Positions 8,561 to 16,723 of a stretch of DNA of 33,052 bases are shown here, in pieces. The DNA comes from Desulfobacteraceae bacterium (GTDB lineage Bacteria; Desulfobacterota; Desulfobacteria; Desulfobacterales; Desulfolunaceae). A model generated the notes under the pieces. It had not been told where the DNA came from and made no database searches. It saw only the letters and a list, made by a program, of their open reading frames with translations. Within the stretch, counting starts at the first letter, position 1; each line of letters starts with the position of its first letter. Location: contig JABXKT010000019.1 in assembly GCA_013619155.1 (NCBI GenBank), positions 1 through 33,052 on the forward strand, in the 5' to 3' direction. A program made the translations under genes and the position numbers.

Positions 8561-8700
8561 GCCTGCCGGCGGCTAGGTGTGCCACCTCGAAAGCAGATTG
8601 CGTATGTGATTTATCCCTCATGCCTCGGGGTAAATCACATACGCCTTTAATTCTTCGCTTAAATTGGAATTACTTGAGGAACCCAGCTCATAAAAATTGG
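8561..8700 (+). repeat. intergenic repeat, type 2 (long-hairpin form)
   Basis: Order of parts: GCCTGCCGGCGGC, then a small AGGTGTGCCACCT hairpin followed by CGAAAGCAG. Next is a long hairpin of GCGTATGTGATTTATCCC (8600-8617) with GGGGTAAATCACATACGC (8627-8644), which is 18 bp with one wobble. Last is TTTAATTCTTCGCTTAAA. The same order recurs at 16755, 27788 and 32005, and reversed near 14200. It starts 12 bases after the DppF-like stop. Confidence 0.8.
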
Positions 8701-8784
8701 TAAAAGCGTGACTCCAGGCATCTTTAGCTTGGGTGTATTTGGCGGCGAGGATGACAAAGTCATTTAGGCAAAAAATCGTCATGC

Positions 8785-8832
8785 AGGATACAGATACGAT
8801 TTGCCCTTCGTGCCTCGGGGTCGCATCTGCCC
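8785..8832 (+). repeat. intergenic repeat, type 2 hairpin fragment
   Basis: A second, shorter copy of the type 2 long hairpin. CAGATACGATTTGCCC and GGGGTCGCATCTG flank the loop TTCGTGCCTC, which nearly matches the TCATGCCTC loop of the copy at 8600-8644. The stem differs from that copy but its outer part still pairs. Confidence 0.6.
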
Positions 8833-9115
8833 TAGGCTGATGTTCACCCTGGCTTATATTTTAAGAGCTGTCCGTCAAACCGGGCTTTATAAAATGATAA
8901 CAAAAGTATGGCCCCAGTCGGGCCGCTGCAGGCGTAAGCTAAATAGTGCGCTCTTTTTTTAACCAAAGGAAGGGGACGACTGAAAAAAACGGGCCTGCCT
9001 GAGGCACCGCCGCATCGTTTATTACGGGGTAAAATGGGGAAAGGGTCGGGGAGGCTGCCGGAAATTTTACCGGTAAGGGGAAGCACCAGCCTTTGAGACC
9101 GGGGGCTCCATGAGA

Positions 9116-9148
9116 CAAAAAAAGGGGGGCCGGGTCACGGTCCCCCTT
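9116..9148 (-). terminator. Rho-independent terminator of the small membrane protein gene
   Basis: Read on the minus strand, AAGGGGGACC (9148-9139) pairs with GGCCCCCCTT (9131-9122), with one wobble and a 7-base loop. It is followed directly by a run of T. It lies 27 bases past the stop at 9175 of the 50-residue protein. This supports that protein as a real, separately transcribed gene. Confidence 0.7.
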
Positions 9149-9174
9149 GTGGTATCGCGAAGTTGAAGACGGAT

Positions 9175-9327
9175 TCAGTTTCTGTGGGTCCCCTCACATC
9201 GGCCCCTAACATTCATCTCAGAAGTGGCTTTCTCCATGGTGTGGTTCCTCTTCTTATCCCATAAGGCCCACGCGAGAAACATCATTCCCATCACAATATA
9301 GCTTAAAATGTATGACATATTTTCCAT
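9175..9327 (-). CDS. 50-residue single-pass membrane protein
   Basis: A short gene read from the bases themselves. The ATG at 9327 has AGGAG 9 bases upstream and the frame runs 50 codons to TGA. The protein begins MENMSYILSYIVMGMMFLAW, giving one membrane helix at about residues 5-23. DKKRN and a polar tail rich in charged residues then follow, likely cytoplasmic. An intrinsic terminator lies just downstream. Size and shape resemble the small accessory subunits of sodium symporters and other small membrane proteins, but no partner gene is adjacent and I do not recognise a family. It is a real gene candidate that length filters would miss. Confidence 0.6.
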   Translation of the reverse strand: MENMSYILSYIVMGMMFLAWALWDKKRNHTMEKATSEMNVRGRCEGTHRN

Positions 9328-10128
9328 CTGAAAATTCTCCTGATACCCATTTTTTTAAGAGCCATCCCAGGAATATCTGGGGCTGACCGATTTGAATTTC
9401 GACACCCATCTTCTGTCTTGAAAACGCGCATTGATAACATAGGTATCCCTTCGTAGACAAACATTTTATAAAATATTTTCTGATGTTTGCCATGGTATCT
9501 CCAAAACCTATATTTGGAGGGGGCCTCGGTGGTATTTCAGTCTAGGGTCTCGATACATTTTGGCTATCGGGTAGAGCGTCTCTCTTTTAAGGAGGGTCTT
9601 TGGTCCCCGGGACCCGATATTTTTTTGTCAGGGGTACGTCGGCACCGGAGGCGACTCTTGTCACGATAAGATCGTGATTTCTCTTTTATAAAAATAGAGG
9701 CATATATCGTCGCTCTTTTAAACTATTGACGAATAGAGAAAACAATCGTTGATATCCTAAAGGATATGGAGGCTTTTTTTACCCAAAACGAGATGTGTGA
9801 AGCCCTTATGACCTTTTTATTATCGTTAAGAGGCATTTCATAATGGGGTATCATTTTTTTGATCTGGACTTTCCCCTTGGATTATGAGAATTATATCTTT
9901 ATCCATATACCCCTCGAATAACAATAAAAATTATCTTTTCTTATTCTATTTAAAACAATTTAAAGACAATCGTCATATGACCATCACGGACTACCAAGGG
10001 AAAGTGACTTATTCATATAAAGTGACTTTCTTACCCTCAGACATGGAGTGAAGAGGTGCCGTGAAGATTTTACTTTGGTCTTGTTAGCTCATCCAATGAC
10101 TTAAGCTCTAAAAAAGGAGTGAAATGAC
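9328..10128. other. intergenic region with terminator-like hairpins
   Basis: No convincing gene is seen. It holds a small hairpin, TCACGAT (9661-9667) with ATCGTGA (9671-9677), before a T-rich stretch. GTGAAGCCCTTATGACC (9797-9813) and a T-run follow, closely matching the 3' half of the fecC leader terminator at 11517-11549. The last 100 bases lead into the lipoprotein gene, with AGGAG before its ATG. Confidence 0.4.
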
Positions 10129-10974
10129 ATGACAATATGGAGAGCCAGGAAGAAAAACAGTGCACCTAGGTCTGGGAGAAGTTGGATTGCCTCTGGTTTG
10201 TTGATAATGCGTGACGGGATGATGAGGGGAGGGGCCGTATTGGTTGTCGCCCTATCGATGATTGCCTGTGGCTCAAGTTCGGAAGATCCAGACGATGGGC
10301 CTATAAATAAGACAACGACTTTTCAATATTCATCGACAGAAGAGGCATGGGTAAAAAAAGTATCTGCCGTTATCGCTCCCTCCGAGGAAGAATCCAGCCA
10401 CGATATCATCATTCAACTTGATAAGGATGAGCCCGTCAAGGGAATCATCTTGAGGCAGGTGCTTCTCCTCGATTCCTCATCAACCTCTGCCGAGTTGAAA
10501 ATTGGTGGGAGCTGCTCCACGACGGATGGCGTCACAACGGATGGCGTCATCCGAATTTGTAACCTTGTCTTTCTCGACGTAGAGGCCAAAGATTTTGATG
10601 TGAACACGACCGATGTCGTACGATTGGATATGGTCAACGTCTCCACCGAAAACAATATAGACATCGAAGTGACACCAAGTAATACGATCACTTGCGGGCG
10701 AGGGGGTACGTCGGTGCTCTCCCTGGGTGAGGAGATCCCCTTTCAGGAAGAACAGGTTGAAATTGGCTTAGGGGGGCAGGTCGTGAGCCTCGTCACCACA
10801 AGCGGAAGGCAGGGGTTAAGGGCGACACGAATTCATATACTGGGACCTTCAGGGGAGACGGGCTATATCGAGAATCTGATCATCGAGGGGTGCAGTGTCT
10901 TCGGCAATATCAAATTAAACGATCTTGAGATACAGGAACTCTTCTTGAAAAACCTTACCGTGGACAGCCAATAA
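10129..10974 (+). CDS. orphan lipoprotein, possible beta-solenoid
   Basis: A 281-residue secreted protein of unknown function. A basic N-terminus and a hydrophobic run (GAVLVVALSMIAC) end at Cys47 followed by GSSS, a plausible lipobox, so it is probably lipid-anchored at the cell envelope. The mature part is rich in alternating hydrophobic and polar residues with runs such as IENLIIEGCSVFGNIKLNDL, which suggests stacked beta strands. The ATG at 10129 has GGAG 9 bases upstream; a start at residue 27 would give a shorter signal peptide. A 13-base unit, ACGGATGGCGTCA, is repeated in tandem (10522-10549) and encodes TTDGV-like units. The gene stands alone. Confidence 0.6.
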   Translation: MTIWRARKKNSAPRSGRSWIASGLLIMRDGMMRGGAVLVVALSMIACGSSSEDPDDGPINKTTTFQYSSTEEAWVKKVSAVIAPSEEESSHDIIIQLDKDEPVKGIILRQVLLLDSSSTSAELKIGGSCSTTDGVTTDGVIRICNLVFLDVEAKDFDVNTTDVVRLDMVNVSTENNIDIEVTPSNTITCGRGGTSVLSLGEEIPFQEEQVEIGLGGQVVSLVTTSGRQGLRATRIHILGPSGETGYIENLIIEGCSVFGNIKLNDLEIQELFLKNLTVDSQ

Positions 10975-11479
10975 TCTGGATTATTAAAGCCACACTGCAT
11001 TCGTGGATATCTTTTTCCATGATGCGTGTTTAAGGCGGTGTATCCTCAGCGGTACCGAATAGGTACCGCTGAATCCCTTGACTCACGGCAAAAAATCAAT
11101 TCAGGAAAGAGGGGGGCATCCGGTCGCTGATGACGCATGGCCCCCTTGGCCGATGTTTTAACCCGAAGGGGCAGGCAAAGACGAACATAATGCATTGAAA
11201 TACCACCTTAAATAGCAATAAAAAATACCTCATGATAAATCAGGATAACAATTTTAAGTTATATGTTTATCTATCAATTTATACTTATTTTTTAGCTCGT
11301 ATTTAAACTTACTATTGACAAGGAAGATAACAATGATATTTATTGGAATAAAATCGAAGGACAAGAAGTCCTTTAGCAGTATAAGACACTGATATACTTT
11401 TTTTATAAAAAACATATATAAACACGTATTTTTCATCTTTCAAGCAACCCAAAGAGCGAAAATACCGTTTTTATTTACT
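10975..11479. other. intergenic region, GC hairpin then AT-rich leader
   Basis: A perfect 11-bp hairpin, TCAGCGGTACC (11046-11056) with GGTACCGCTGA (11062-11072), lies about 70 bases past the lipoprotein stop, without a T-run. From about 11200 the sequence turns strongly AT-rich up to the leader terminator at 11480. It probably contains the promoter and leader of the FecCD-type permease gene. A 60-codon minus-strand frame here is low-complexity and is not called. Confidence 0.45.
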
Positions 11480-11538
11480 AGGCCATGAAGGCTTTCATCA
11501 CCCCCACACGCGGTGAGTGAGTCCTTATGGCCTTTTTT
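11480..11538 (+). terminator. leader terminator upstream of the FecCD-type permease
   Basis: AGGCCATGAAGG (11480-11491) pairs with CCTTATGGCCT (11523-11533) with one bulge. The loop contains a second stem (TCATCACC with GGTGAGTGA). Six T residues (11533-11538) follow, which is a good intrinsic terminator. No gene ends just upstream on this strand, and the permease start lies only about 25 bases after it. It is therefore best read as a transcription attenuator in the leader of the metal-complex importer. The control signal is unknown, and I could not match a known riboswitch. Confidence 0.6.
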
Positions 11539-11562
11539 ATTCTCGTTAACTTTAGGAGTCCC

Positions 11563-12678
11563 ATGATGTGGATGGAAACGGCACCGACAAACGAGCCCTT
11601 AAAACAAAAAGGCGCCGCCACAGCCCAACGCTACAAGGCTGACATGACCCGGAAAAGCGTCTCTTTTATTCTCCTGACTCTTCTCCTGATCCTTTTGGCA
11701 TTTTGGTCCATTGCCATGGGTTCTTTTCACTTGAGCGCAGGAGACCTGATGCGCATATTTACAGGCACAGGAGATGGGATTGGTAATATTGTGATCTGGC
11801 ACATTCGTCTGCCACGGGTTTTGGCGGCCATTGTCTCCGGTTGCGGCCTGGGGCTCACCGGCATGGTGATGCAGACGCTTTTAAAAAACCCGTTGGCCTC
11901 CCCCTTCACCCTTGGTATCAGCCAGGGTTCAGCCTTTGGCGCGGCCTTTGCCATCGTGGTTTTAGGGGCCGGCGGCATACCGAATACGGCCGTGGACCTT
12001 GGGGGAGGGGGGTTCGCCTGGACCAGCCTCTGTGCCGTCACCGCATGCGCCTTTTTTGGTGCCATGGCGGCCACGGCCGTGATTCTTATGCTGGCCTACT
12101 TTCGAAAGATGTCCCCGGAGTCGGTCATCCTGGCCGGCGTTGCCCTCTCCTCCCTCTTCACCTCGGGAACCATCTTAATTCAATTTTTTGCATCCGAAGT
12201 GGAGGTGGCAACGGTTGTATTCTGGACATTCGGAGATGTGGCCCGCTCCAGCGGGACCGAGATACTCCTTCTCGGCCTGGTGACCCTTGGGGTCCTCCTC
12301 TTTTTCCTCTTGAATCGATGGAATCTAAATGCCCTCTGCGCAGGGGAAGATGAAGCCCGCTCCCTCGGGGTGGAGGTAGACCGGCTTCGCTTGACCGGAA
12401 TGTTTCTTGCCGCGCTGGTGGCGGCCCTCGTCACCTCATTTCATGGGGTGATCGCCTTTTTGGGACTCCTGGCACCCCATATCGGCCGCCGTCTTGCCGG
12501 AGGGGACCATCGATTCTTGATCCCCTTCTCCTGTATCTTAGGGGCCTTGCTTCTCCTGGCCGCCGATACCTGCGGGCGTCTGGTGGTGGGCTCCAGCGCT
12601 CTTCCCGTCGGGGTTCTCACATCCTTTATGGGGGCCCCTCTCTTTCTCTTTCTCTTAATCAGGGGGCTCGATAAATGA
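11563..12678 (+). CDS. FecCD-family ABC transporter permease
   Basis: A 371-residue inner-membrane permease for iron-siderophore, heme, cobalamin or related metal complexes. After a polar N-terminal extension of about 38 residues it has the FecCD/BtuC pattern of nine or ten helices. Landmarks are LPRVLAAIVSGCGLGLTGMVMQTLLKNPLASPFTLGIS (given by its ends: LPRVLA and PFTLGIS) and FHGVIAFLGLLAPHIGRR. Two adjacent ATGs (11563, 11566) follow AGGAG at 4 and 7 bases; either could be used, and the open frame before them lies in the leader terminator. It overlaps the ATPase gene by 4 bases. Confidence 0.9.
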   Translation: MMWMETAPTNEPLKQKGAATAQRYKADMTRKSVSFILLTLLLILLAFWSIAMGSFHLSAGDLMRIFTGTGDGIGNIVIWHIRLPRVLAAIVSGCGLGLTGMVMQTLLKNPLASPFTLGISQGSAFGAAFAIVVLGAGGIPNTAVDLGGGGFAWTSLCAVTACAFFGAMAATAVILMLAYFRKMSPESVILAGVALSSLFTSGTILIQFFASEVEVATVVFWTFGDVARSSGTEILLLGLVTLGVLLFFLLNRWNLNALCAGEDEARSLGVEVDRLRLTGMFLAALVAALVTSFHGVIAFLGLLAPHIGRRLAGGDHRFLIPFSCILGALLLLAADTCGRLVVGSSALPVGVLTSFMGAPLFLFLLIRGLDK

Positions 12679-13478
12679 TGTTTTCAGTACGTCACCTCGG
12701 CTTTGGCTATGGCAGTCGTCGCATCTTTCATGGGGTTAATCTGGATCTGCCTACGGGGTCGATCTGCGGGGTCTTGGGGGTCAACGGCGCCGGTAAATCG
12801 ACACTTCTTAAATGTTTGAACCGAATTCTCGAACCAGACAAGGGTGATATCACATTAAAGGGAAGAGACATTCGCTCCATGGGCCGACGCCATATCGCAC
12901 GATCCATTGCCTACGTGCCCCAAAGCAGCAGTGCCACGCCTTTGACCGTTTTTGATACGGTTCTTCTCGGGCGCAAACCCTATATCAAATGGGGACCATC
13001 CGCCCATGATATGGATCTTGTGGAGACCCTTTTAACCACCATGGACCTTTCGCACCTGGCCTTGCGCCCCACCCATATGCTCAGCGGCGGGGAGCTCCAA
13101 AAAGTCACCATCGCCCGGGCCCTGGCCCAAGAGCCCGATCTGATCCTCATGGATGAGCCCACGAGCAGTCTGGATCTTAAAAATCAGATTGCCGTTATGA
13201 CACTCATTCATAAGACGGTCTCCCAGGAGACCATGTCCGCCGTGGTGACGATGCACGACTTGAATCAGGCATTTCGCTACGCCGATTACTTCTTGATGCT
13301 CAAGGAGGGGAGGGTACACGCCTTTTGCCCGAAAAAAGAGGTCACCCCGGAGATGATCGGGGAGGTCTATGGAGTGGAGGTTCTCTTTGAGCAGATTCAA
13401 AATCATACGGTGGTGGTCCCTCGGGAGAGGCCATCCCCTGGAGAGCGACGAAGGGCCTTTAAAATAGCCGTGGGCTAA
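12675..13478 (+). CDS. FecE/BtuD-type ABC transporter ATP-binding protein
   Basis: A 267-residue cytoplasmic ATPase that drives the FecCD-type permease. Motifs are Walker A GVNGAGKS (36-43), signature LSGGELQKVTIARAL, Walker B LILMDEPTSSLD and the switch histidine in VTMHDLNQ. Its ATG overlaps the permease stop (ATGA), so the two are coupled. The third component, a binding protein, is encoded 890 bases downstream. The gap between them is filled mostly by repeat elements, so the binding protein may be on a separate transcript. Confidence 0.92.
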   Translation: MMFSVRHLGFGYGSRRIFHGVNLDLPTGSICGVLGVNGAGKSTLLKCLNRILEPDKGDITLKGRDIRSMGRRHIARSIAYVPQSSSATPLTVFDTVLLGRKPYIKWGPSAHDMDLVETLLTTMDLSHLALRPTHMLSGGELQKVTIARALAQEPDLILMDEPTSSLDLKNQIAVMTLIHKTVSQETMSAVVTMHDLNQAFRYADYFLMLKEGRVHAFCPKKEVTPEMIGEVYGVEVLFEQIQNHTVVVPRERPSPGERRRAFKIAVG

Positions 13479-13539
13479 GCTTTTGCTTGGATTTTATAGA
13501 GACGGGTTTAACAAACAGATATTAAAAAAGGCAGACACC

Positions 13540-13682
13540 CACGCTAAAGGTGCCTCGGTTGGCCCTGCCGGGGGCCAACCTTTTGAAAAGGTTGCCAAAC
13601 AGGCTTTTATAGTGGCCATGACGGGCCTCTGGCCCGCCATGGCCACTAATTTGGGATCCAAGGGCCCAGTCCCTGGCCGGGC
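13540..13682 (-). repeat. intergenic repeat, type 1 (covarying-hairpin form)
   Basis: Reverse orientation. It runs from GGTTGGCCCTGCCGGGGGCC through the AACCTTTTGAAAAGGTT palindrome. The central hairpin follows: AGTGGCCATGACGGGCC (13611-13627), loop TCT, GGCCCGCCATGGCCACT (13631-13647). Then come GGGATCCAAGGGC and CCTGGCCGG. The central stem pairs at 16 of 17 positions. It lies about 60 bases past the FecE-type stop. Confidence 0.8.
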
Positions 13683-13849
13683 GTGTCGATTTAATCGGAA
13701 AAACGCCTATTTTAGCCGTTTGCACCCCAATATATTGCCGTCACTATTTACAAAAATTAGACATACAGCGGTATCGTACCCGCCATAATGAATTAGGGCT
13801 CTGGCAAAAAACAGATAGACGAATTTCATAAGAATACCGCTGCGATTTG

Positions 13850-14084
13850 CCTTGAGGAGCGGGGTAAAGCGCAGCGGTCACTCGCTTTCGAGGTGCTTTT
13901 GCCTAAGTGGCTTCGCGGCACTACCGGGAGTCAACCTCTTGAAAAAATTGATAAACAGCTATCATCAAGTCACTTTTGGTTTAAGCGAAGAATCATATCC
14001 GTCGCCATTACAAACCTGGGGTCCAGGGGATTTATCTCCTGGCCGCCGGAGGCCCTTTTTGGGGTCACTTTGACCATAGAAGAC
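13850..14084 (-). repeat. intergenic repeat, composite copy
   Basis: Reverse orientation. It holds a degraded type 2 part (CTTTCGAGGTG, the TTTAAGCGAAGAAT segment) joined to GGGGTCCAGGGGATTTATCT, CCTGGCCGCCGGAGGCC and the end motif CACTTTGACCATAGAAGAC. The central covarying hairpin is lost or decayed in this copy. Confidence 0.7.
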
Positions 14085-14094
14085 AGCCGGGTTA

Positions 14095-14307
14095 AAGATG
14101 CCTCCGGCAGCCCTACCTGGAGCCAACCCTTTGAAAAGCTCGCCAAACAGTTTGGATGAATTTACTCAAGCATAAAACCAAATCAAAGGCGTATGTGATT
14201 TTCCCCGAGGAACGAGGGGTAAAGCGCCTATGCAATCTGCTTTCGAGGTGGCACACCGCGCGCCGCCGGCAAGCTCAGTTTTTAAGCCCCCTTTAACCAT
14301 AGATGGC
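14095..14307 (-). repeat. intergenic repeat, type 2 copy
   Basis: Directly follows the previous copy. It has GCCTCCGGCAG, AACCCTTTGAAAAGCTCGCC, then the long-hairpin part GGCGTATGTGATTTTCCCC with GGGGTAAAGCGCCTATGC (partly pairing). CTTTCGAGGTGGC and the end motif CTTTAACCATAGATGGC (14291-14307) complete it. It ends 63 bases before the binding-protein start codon. Confidence 0.7.
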
Positions 14308-14370
14308 TTTTTTTGAGATGAATAATCATCTCTTTTTTAAGGAAATTCCATCTTCAAGGAGACCCGACTG

Positions 14371-15456
14371 ATGAAAAAATGGATTTACCGAATCTGCCTC
14401 TTATCCCTTCTCCTCATACCGGTACAGTGGGCTGAGGCGACAATATCGGTACAGGACATGGTGGGGCGAGAGGTGGTCATCGACGGGCATCCGGAGCGCA
14501 TTATCTGTCTGGCTCCGGGAACGCTTCGCCTCATTACCTACCTGGGAGCCACCGATGCCCTCGTGGGGGTGGAGGCGATGGAGAAGAGATTTCCCCTGAC
14601 GCGGCCCTACTGGCTCGCCCACCCTGAGTTAAATGCACTGCCCACGGTGGGGCCTGGTGGACCAAATGCCATCAACAATGACCCCGACTTAGAAGCCGTC
14701 CTATCCGCCCATCCCGATCTAATCTTCATCACCTATATGGAGAGAGGTAAGGCAGATCAGCTCCAGAAAAAACTGGGCATTCCCGTGGTGGTACTCTCCT
14801 ATGGGCCCTTTGGCCATTTCGATGAGAGGGTTTACGACTCCCTGGCCCTTGCCGGAACCATCCTCGGCCGGGAGACGAGGGCCACGGCGGTCATCCATTT
14901 TATCGAATCGTGTAAAAAAGAGCTCCTGGCCCGAGTGGAAGGGGTGGATGAGTCCTCAAAACCCGGGGTCTATATCGGAGCCATCGGATTTAGAGGCACC
15001 CAGGGCATCGGCAGTACCGAGGCCGCATATGCCCCTTTTGAGTGGGTGCGGGCACACAATATGTGCCCGCCTCGTCAAGGAGAGGGGCACCTCTTCCTGG
15101 ACAAAGAGGCCCTCTTGTCCATGGACCCCTCCATGATCTTCATCGATGGGGGCGGCCAGACAGATGTGATTCAGGATATCCAAAAAAATCGGTCATTTTA
15201 TCAAGGACTCACGGCCTTCAGGGAGAAAAAAGTCTACATCCTCCACTCCTACAACTGGTACATGACCAATATAGGGACGGCAATTTCCGATGCCTATACC
15301 ACGGGCAAGATCCTCTACCCGGATCGGTTTCAAGACATCTCTCTGGCCGACAAAGCCGATGAGATCTACACCTTCCTGGTGGGCCAACCGGTGTACCGAC
15401 AGCTCGAGACAATCAACGGCCCCTTAGGGGGAATATTGTCCCTTGATCGCCTTTGA
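14371..15456 (+). CDS. FecB/BtuF-type metal-complex substrate-binding protein
   Basis: A 361-residue periplasmic binding protein. Residues 1-23 (MKKWIYRICLLSLLLIPVQW then AEA) form a signal peptide. The class III fold is suggested by VQDMVGREVVIDGHPERIICLAPGT at about 27-51 (ends VQDMVG and LAPGT), by LEAVLSAHPDLIF, and by a C-terminal lobe. It should capture an iron, corrinoid or other metal complex for the permease and ATPase encoded upstream. AGGAG lies 9 bases before the ATG. Repeat elements separate it from those genes, and the methyltransferase gene follows after 58 bases, probably on the same transcript. The exact ligand is unknown. Confidence 0.85.
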   Translation: MKKWIYRICLLSLLLIPVQWAEATISVQDMVGREVVIDGHPERIICLAPGTLRLITYLGATDALVGVEAMEKRFPLTRPYWLAHPELNALPTVGPGGPNAINNDPDLEAVLSAHPDLIFITYMERGKADQLQKKLGIPVVVLSYGPFGHFDERVYDSLALAGTILGRETRATAVIHFIESCKKELLARVEGVDESSKPGVYIGAIGFRGTQGIGSTEAAYAPFEWVRAHNMCPPRQGEGHLFLDKEALLSMDPSMIFIDGGGQTDVIQDIQKNRSFYQGLTAFREKKVYILHSYNWYMTNIGTAISDAYTTGKILYPDRFQDISLADKADEIYTFLVGQPVYRQLETINGPLGGILSLDRL

Positions 15457-15514
15457 AAGAAGGCTTTTTTTACCCGACAAAATAGACGTGATTCATAAGG
15501 AGAGACCTTTTTCC

Positions 15515-16624
15515 ATGTTCGCAAAAAATAGCCCCCCCATCGATGATAAATATACAATCCATTTAAAAGAGCTCCCTTCACCACCCGCCCACGAACTCCA
15601 CGCACTTTTTTACCGATCGACGCGCCATTATAAGGAATTTTGTGCCATGGCAACGGCTGTACGCCTGGGCCTCTTCGAAGCCCTTAAAGAACCACTCACC
15701 GTGGAGGCGCTCTGTCTGGCCTGTGATATTTTACCGGAGCCCACTCACCCCTTATGCGGACTTCTTAGTGAATTGGGGCTCCTATCTCGATGGGGTGCCC
15801 AGTATAAAAACACCCCTTTAAGCTCTATCTACCTCACCACCGCCTCTCCCTGGTTCCAGGGCGCGGTGATTCGCGATATCCAAAACGGATTTTTCCTGTG
15901 GGATCACCTGGAGACGGTTCTAAAGGAAGGGCCCGTTGCCGTGGAGGAAGAGACCTTCTTTGAAGATGGGCTGGTGGACTCCTTGGCTGCCGAGATTCTA
16001 TGCGGAGAGCTTCAAAAGACGGTAACCACTGTGGCAGGGCTTTCTGCATTCAAAAAAGCGAGATCCCTTTTGGACTTAGGGGGCGGCCATGGCCTCTATG
16101 CTATCGCCCTTTGTCAAGAGAACCCCGACCTGCGAGCCATCGTCTTCGATTTTCCTGATATCGCGACAAAGGCCGAGGCGGTCTTAAAGACCCATGGGGC
16201 TCACCGGGTGGATTTTGTTTCGGGAAACCTCTTCGCCGATGATTTCGGCGCCGGACACGATGTGGTGCTTCTCTCCTACAACCCCGGCGGAAAGAGTCCG
16301 GACCTCTTAAATAAAATTGCCGATGCGCTGAATCCAGGGGGACTCTTTGTGACCAAGCATCTCTATTACAGAGACGGCGAGGGCTCCAAAGATAGACTCA
16401 TGGATTTGGAATGGTCGCTCTCCGCTTTTAAGGGCGTTTCAAAGGGCCCTCATATCTATCGTTTTGGAGGGGACCTCCACTGGGAAGCGTACCTAAAGCT
16501 TCTGGAAGAGCGGTTTACTATTGTCGAGACCATGGACGCCGACACCTTTGCAGGGCATCCCCTCGCCAAATTCGGAGATCGCCTCGACTCCCGGATGATC
16601 TGCGCCGTTAAAAAAAACCAGTAA
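15515..16624 (+). CDS. SAM-dependent methyltransferase, O-methyltransferase-like fold
   Basis: A 369-residue cytoplasmic enzyme. Its N-terminal part, with TAVRLGLFEAL at 48-57, looks like the winged-helix dimerisation domain of plant and bacterial small-molecule O-methyltransferases. The C-terminal part has the SAM motif LDLGGGHG (186-193) and the acidic FDFPD (211-215). At the position where many relatives carry a catalytic histidine (HDW) it reads LSYNPGGK (253-260), so a classic O-methyl transfer with a histidine base is doubtful. AAGGAG lies 12 bases before the ATG at 15515; a longer start is open but lacks a better site. Linkage to the metal-complex binding protein suggests a role on the imported compound or its carrier, which is inference. 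Confidence 0.8.
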   Translation: MFAKNSPPIDDKYTIHLKELPSPPAHELHALFYRSTRHYKEFCAMATAVRLGLFEALKEPLTVEALCLACDILPEPTHPLCGLLSELGLLSRWGAQYKNTPLSSIYLTTASPWFQGAVIRDIQNGFFLWDHLETVLKEGPVAVEEETFFEDGLVDSLAAEILCGELQKTVTTVAGLSAFKKARSLLDLGGGHGLYAIALCQENPDLRAIVFDFPDIATKAEAVLKTHGAHRVDFVSGNLFADDFGAGHDVVLLSYNPGGKSPDLLNKIADALNPGGLFVTKHLYYRDGEGSKDRLMDLEWSLSAFKGVSKGPHIYRFGGDLHWEAYLKLLEERFTIVETMDADTFAGHPLAKFGDRLDSRMICAVKKNQ

Positions 16625-16723
16625 GGACTTCGCTTCTGCCTTCGAAAAACGCAAAAAAGGCCCACGAAACGAGACCCGAAGGGGTCGGTGATTGACGTCA
16701 ACACAGCTTATTAAGAAAAATCA

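Noticed and set aside
11320..11350. Possible Fur box before the FecCD-type gene
   Set aside because: GATAACAATGATATTTATTG resembles a Fur site only loosely and AT-rich DNA gives such matches by chance; it needs a matrix scan.
11254..11436. 60-codon minus-strand frame in AT-rich leader
   Set aside because: Low-complexity F/I/K/L-rich translation in AT-rich DNA with no ribosome site; better explained as promoter and leader.
11180..11560. Cobalamin riboswitch
   Set aside because: I could not find the conserved B12 box; only the terminator-like hairpin is clear.
16692..16701. Palindrome TTGACGTCAA
   Set aside because: A 10-base palindrome is expected by chance in this length and no gene start is near.
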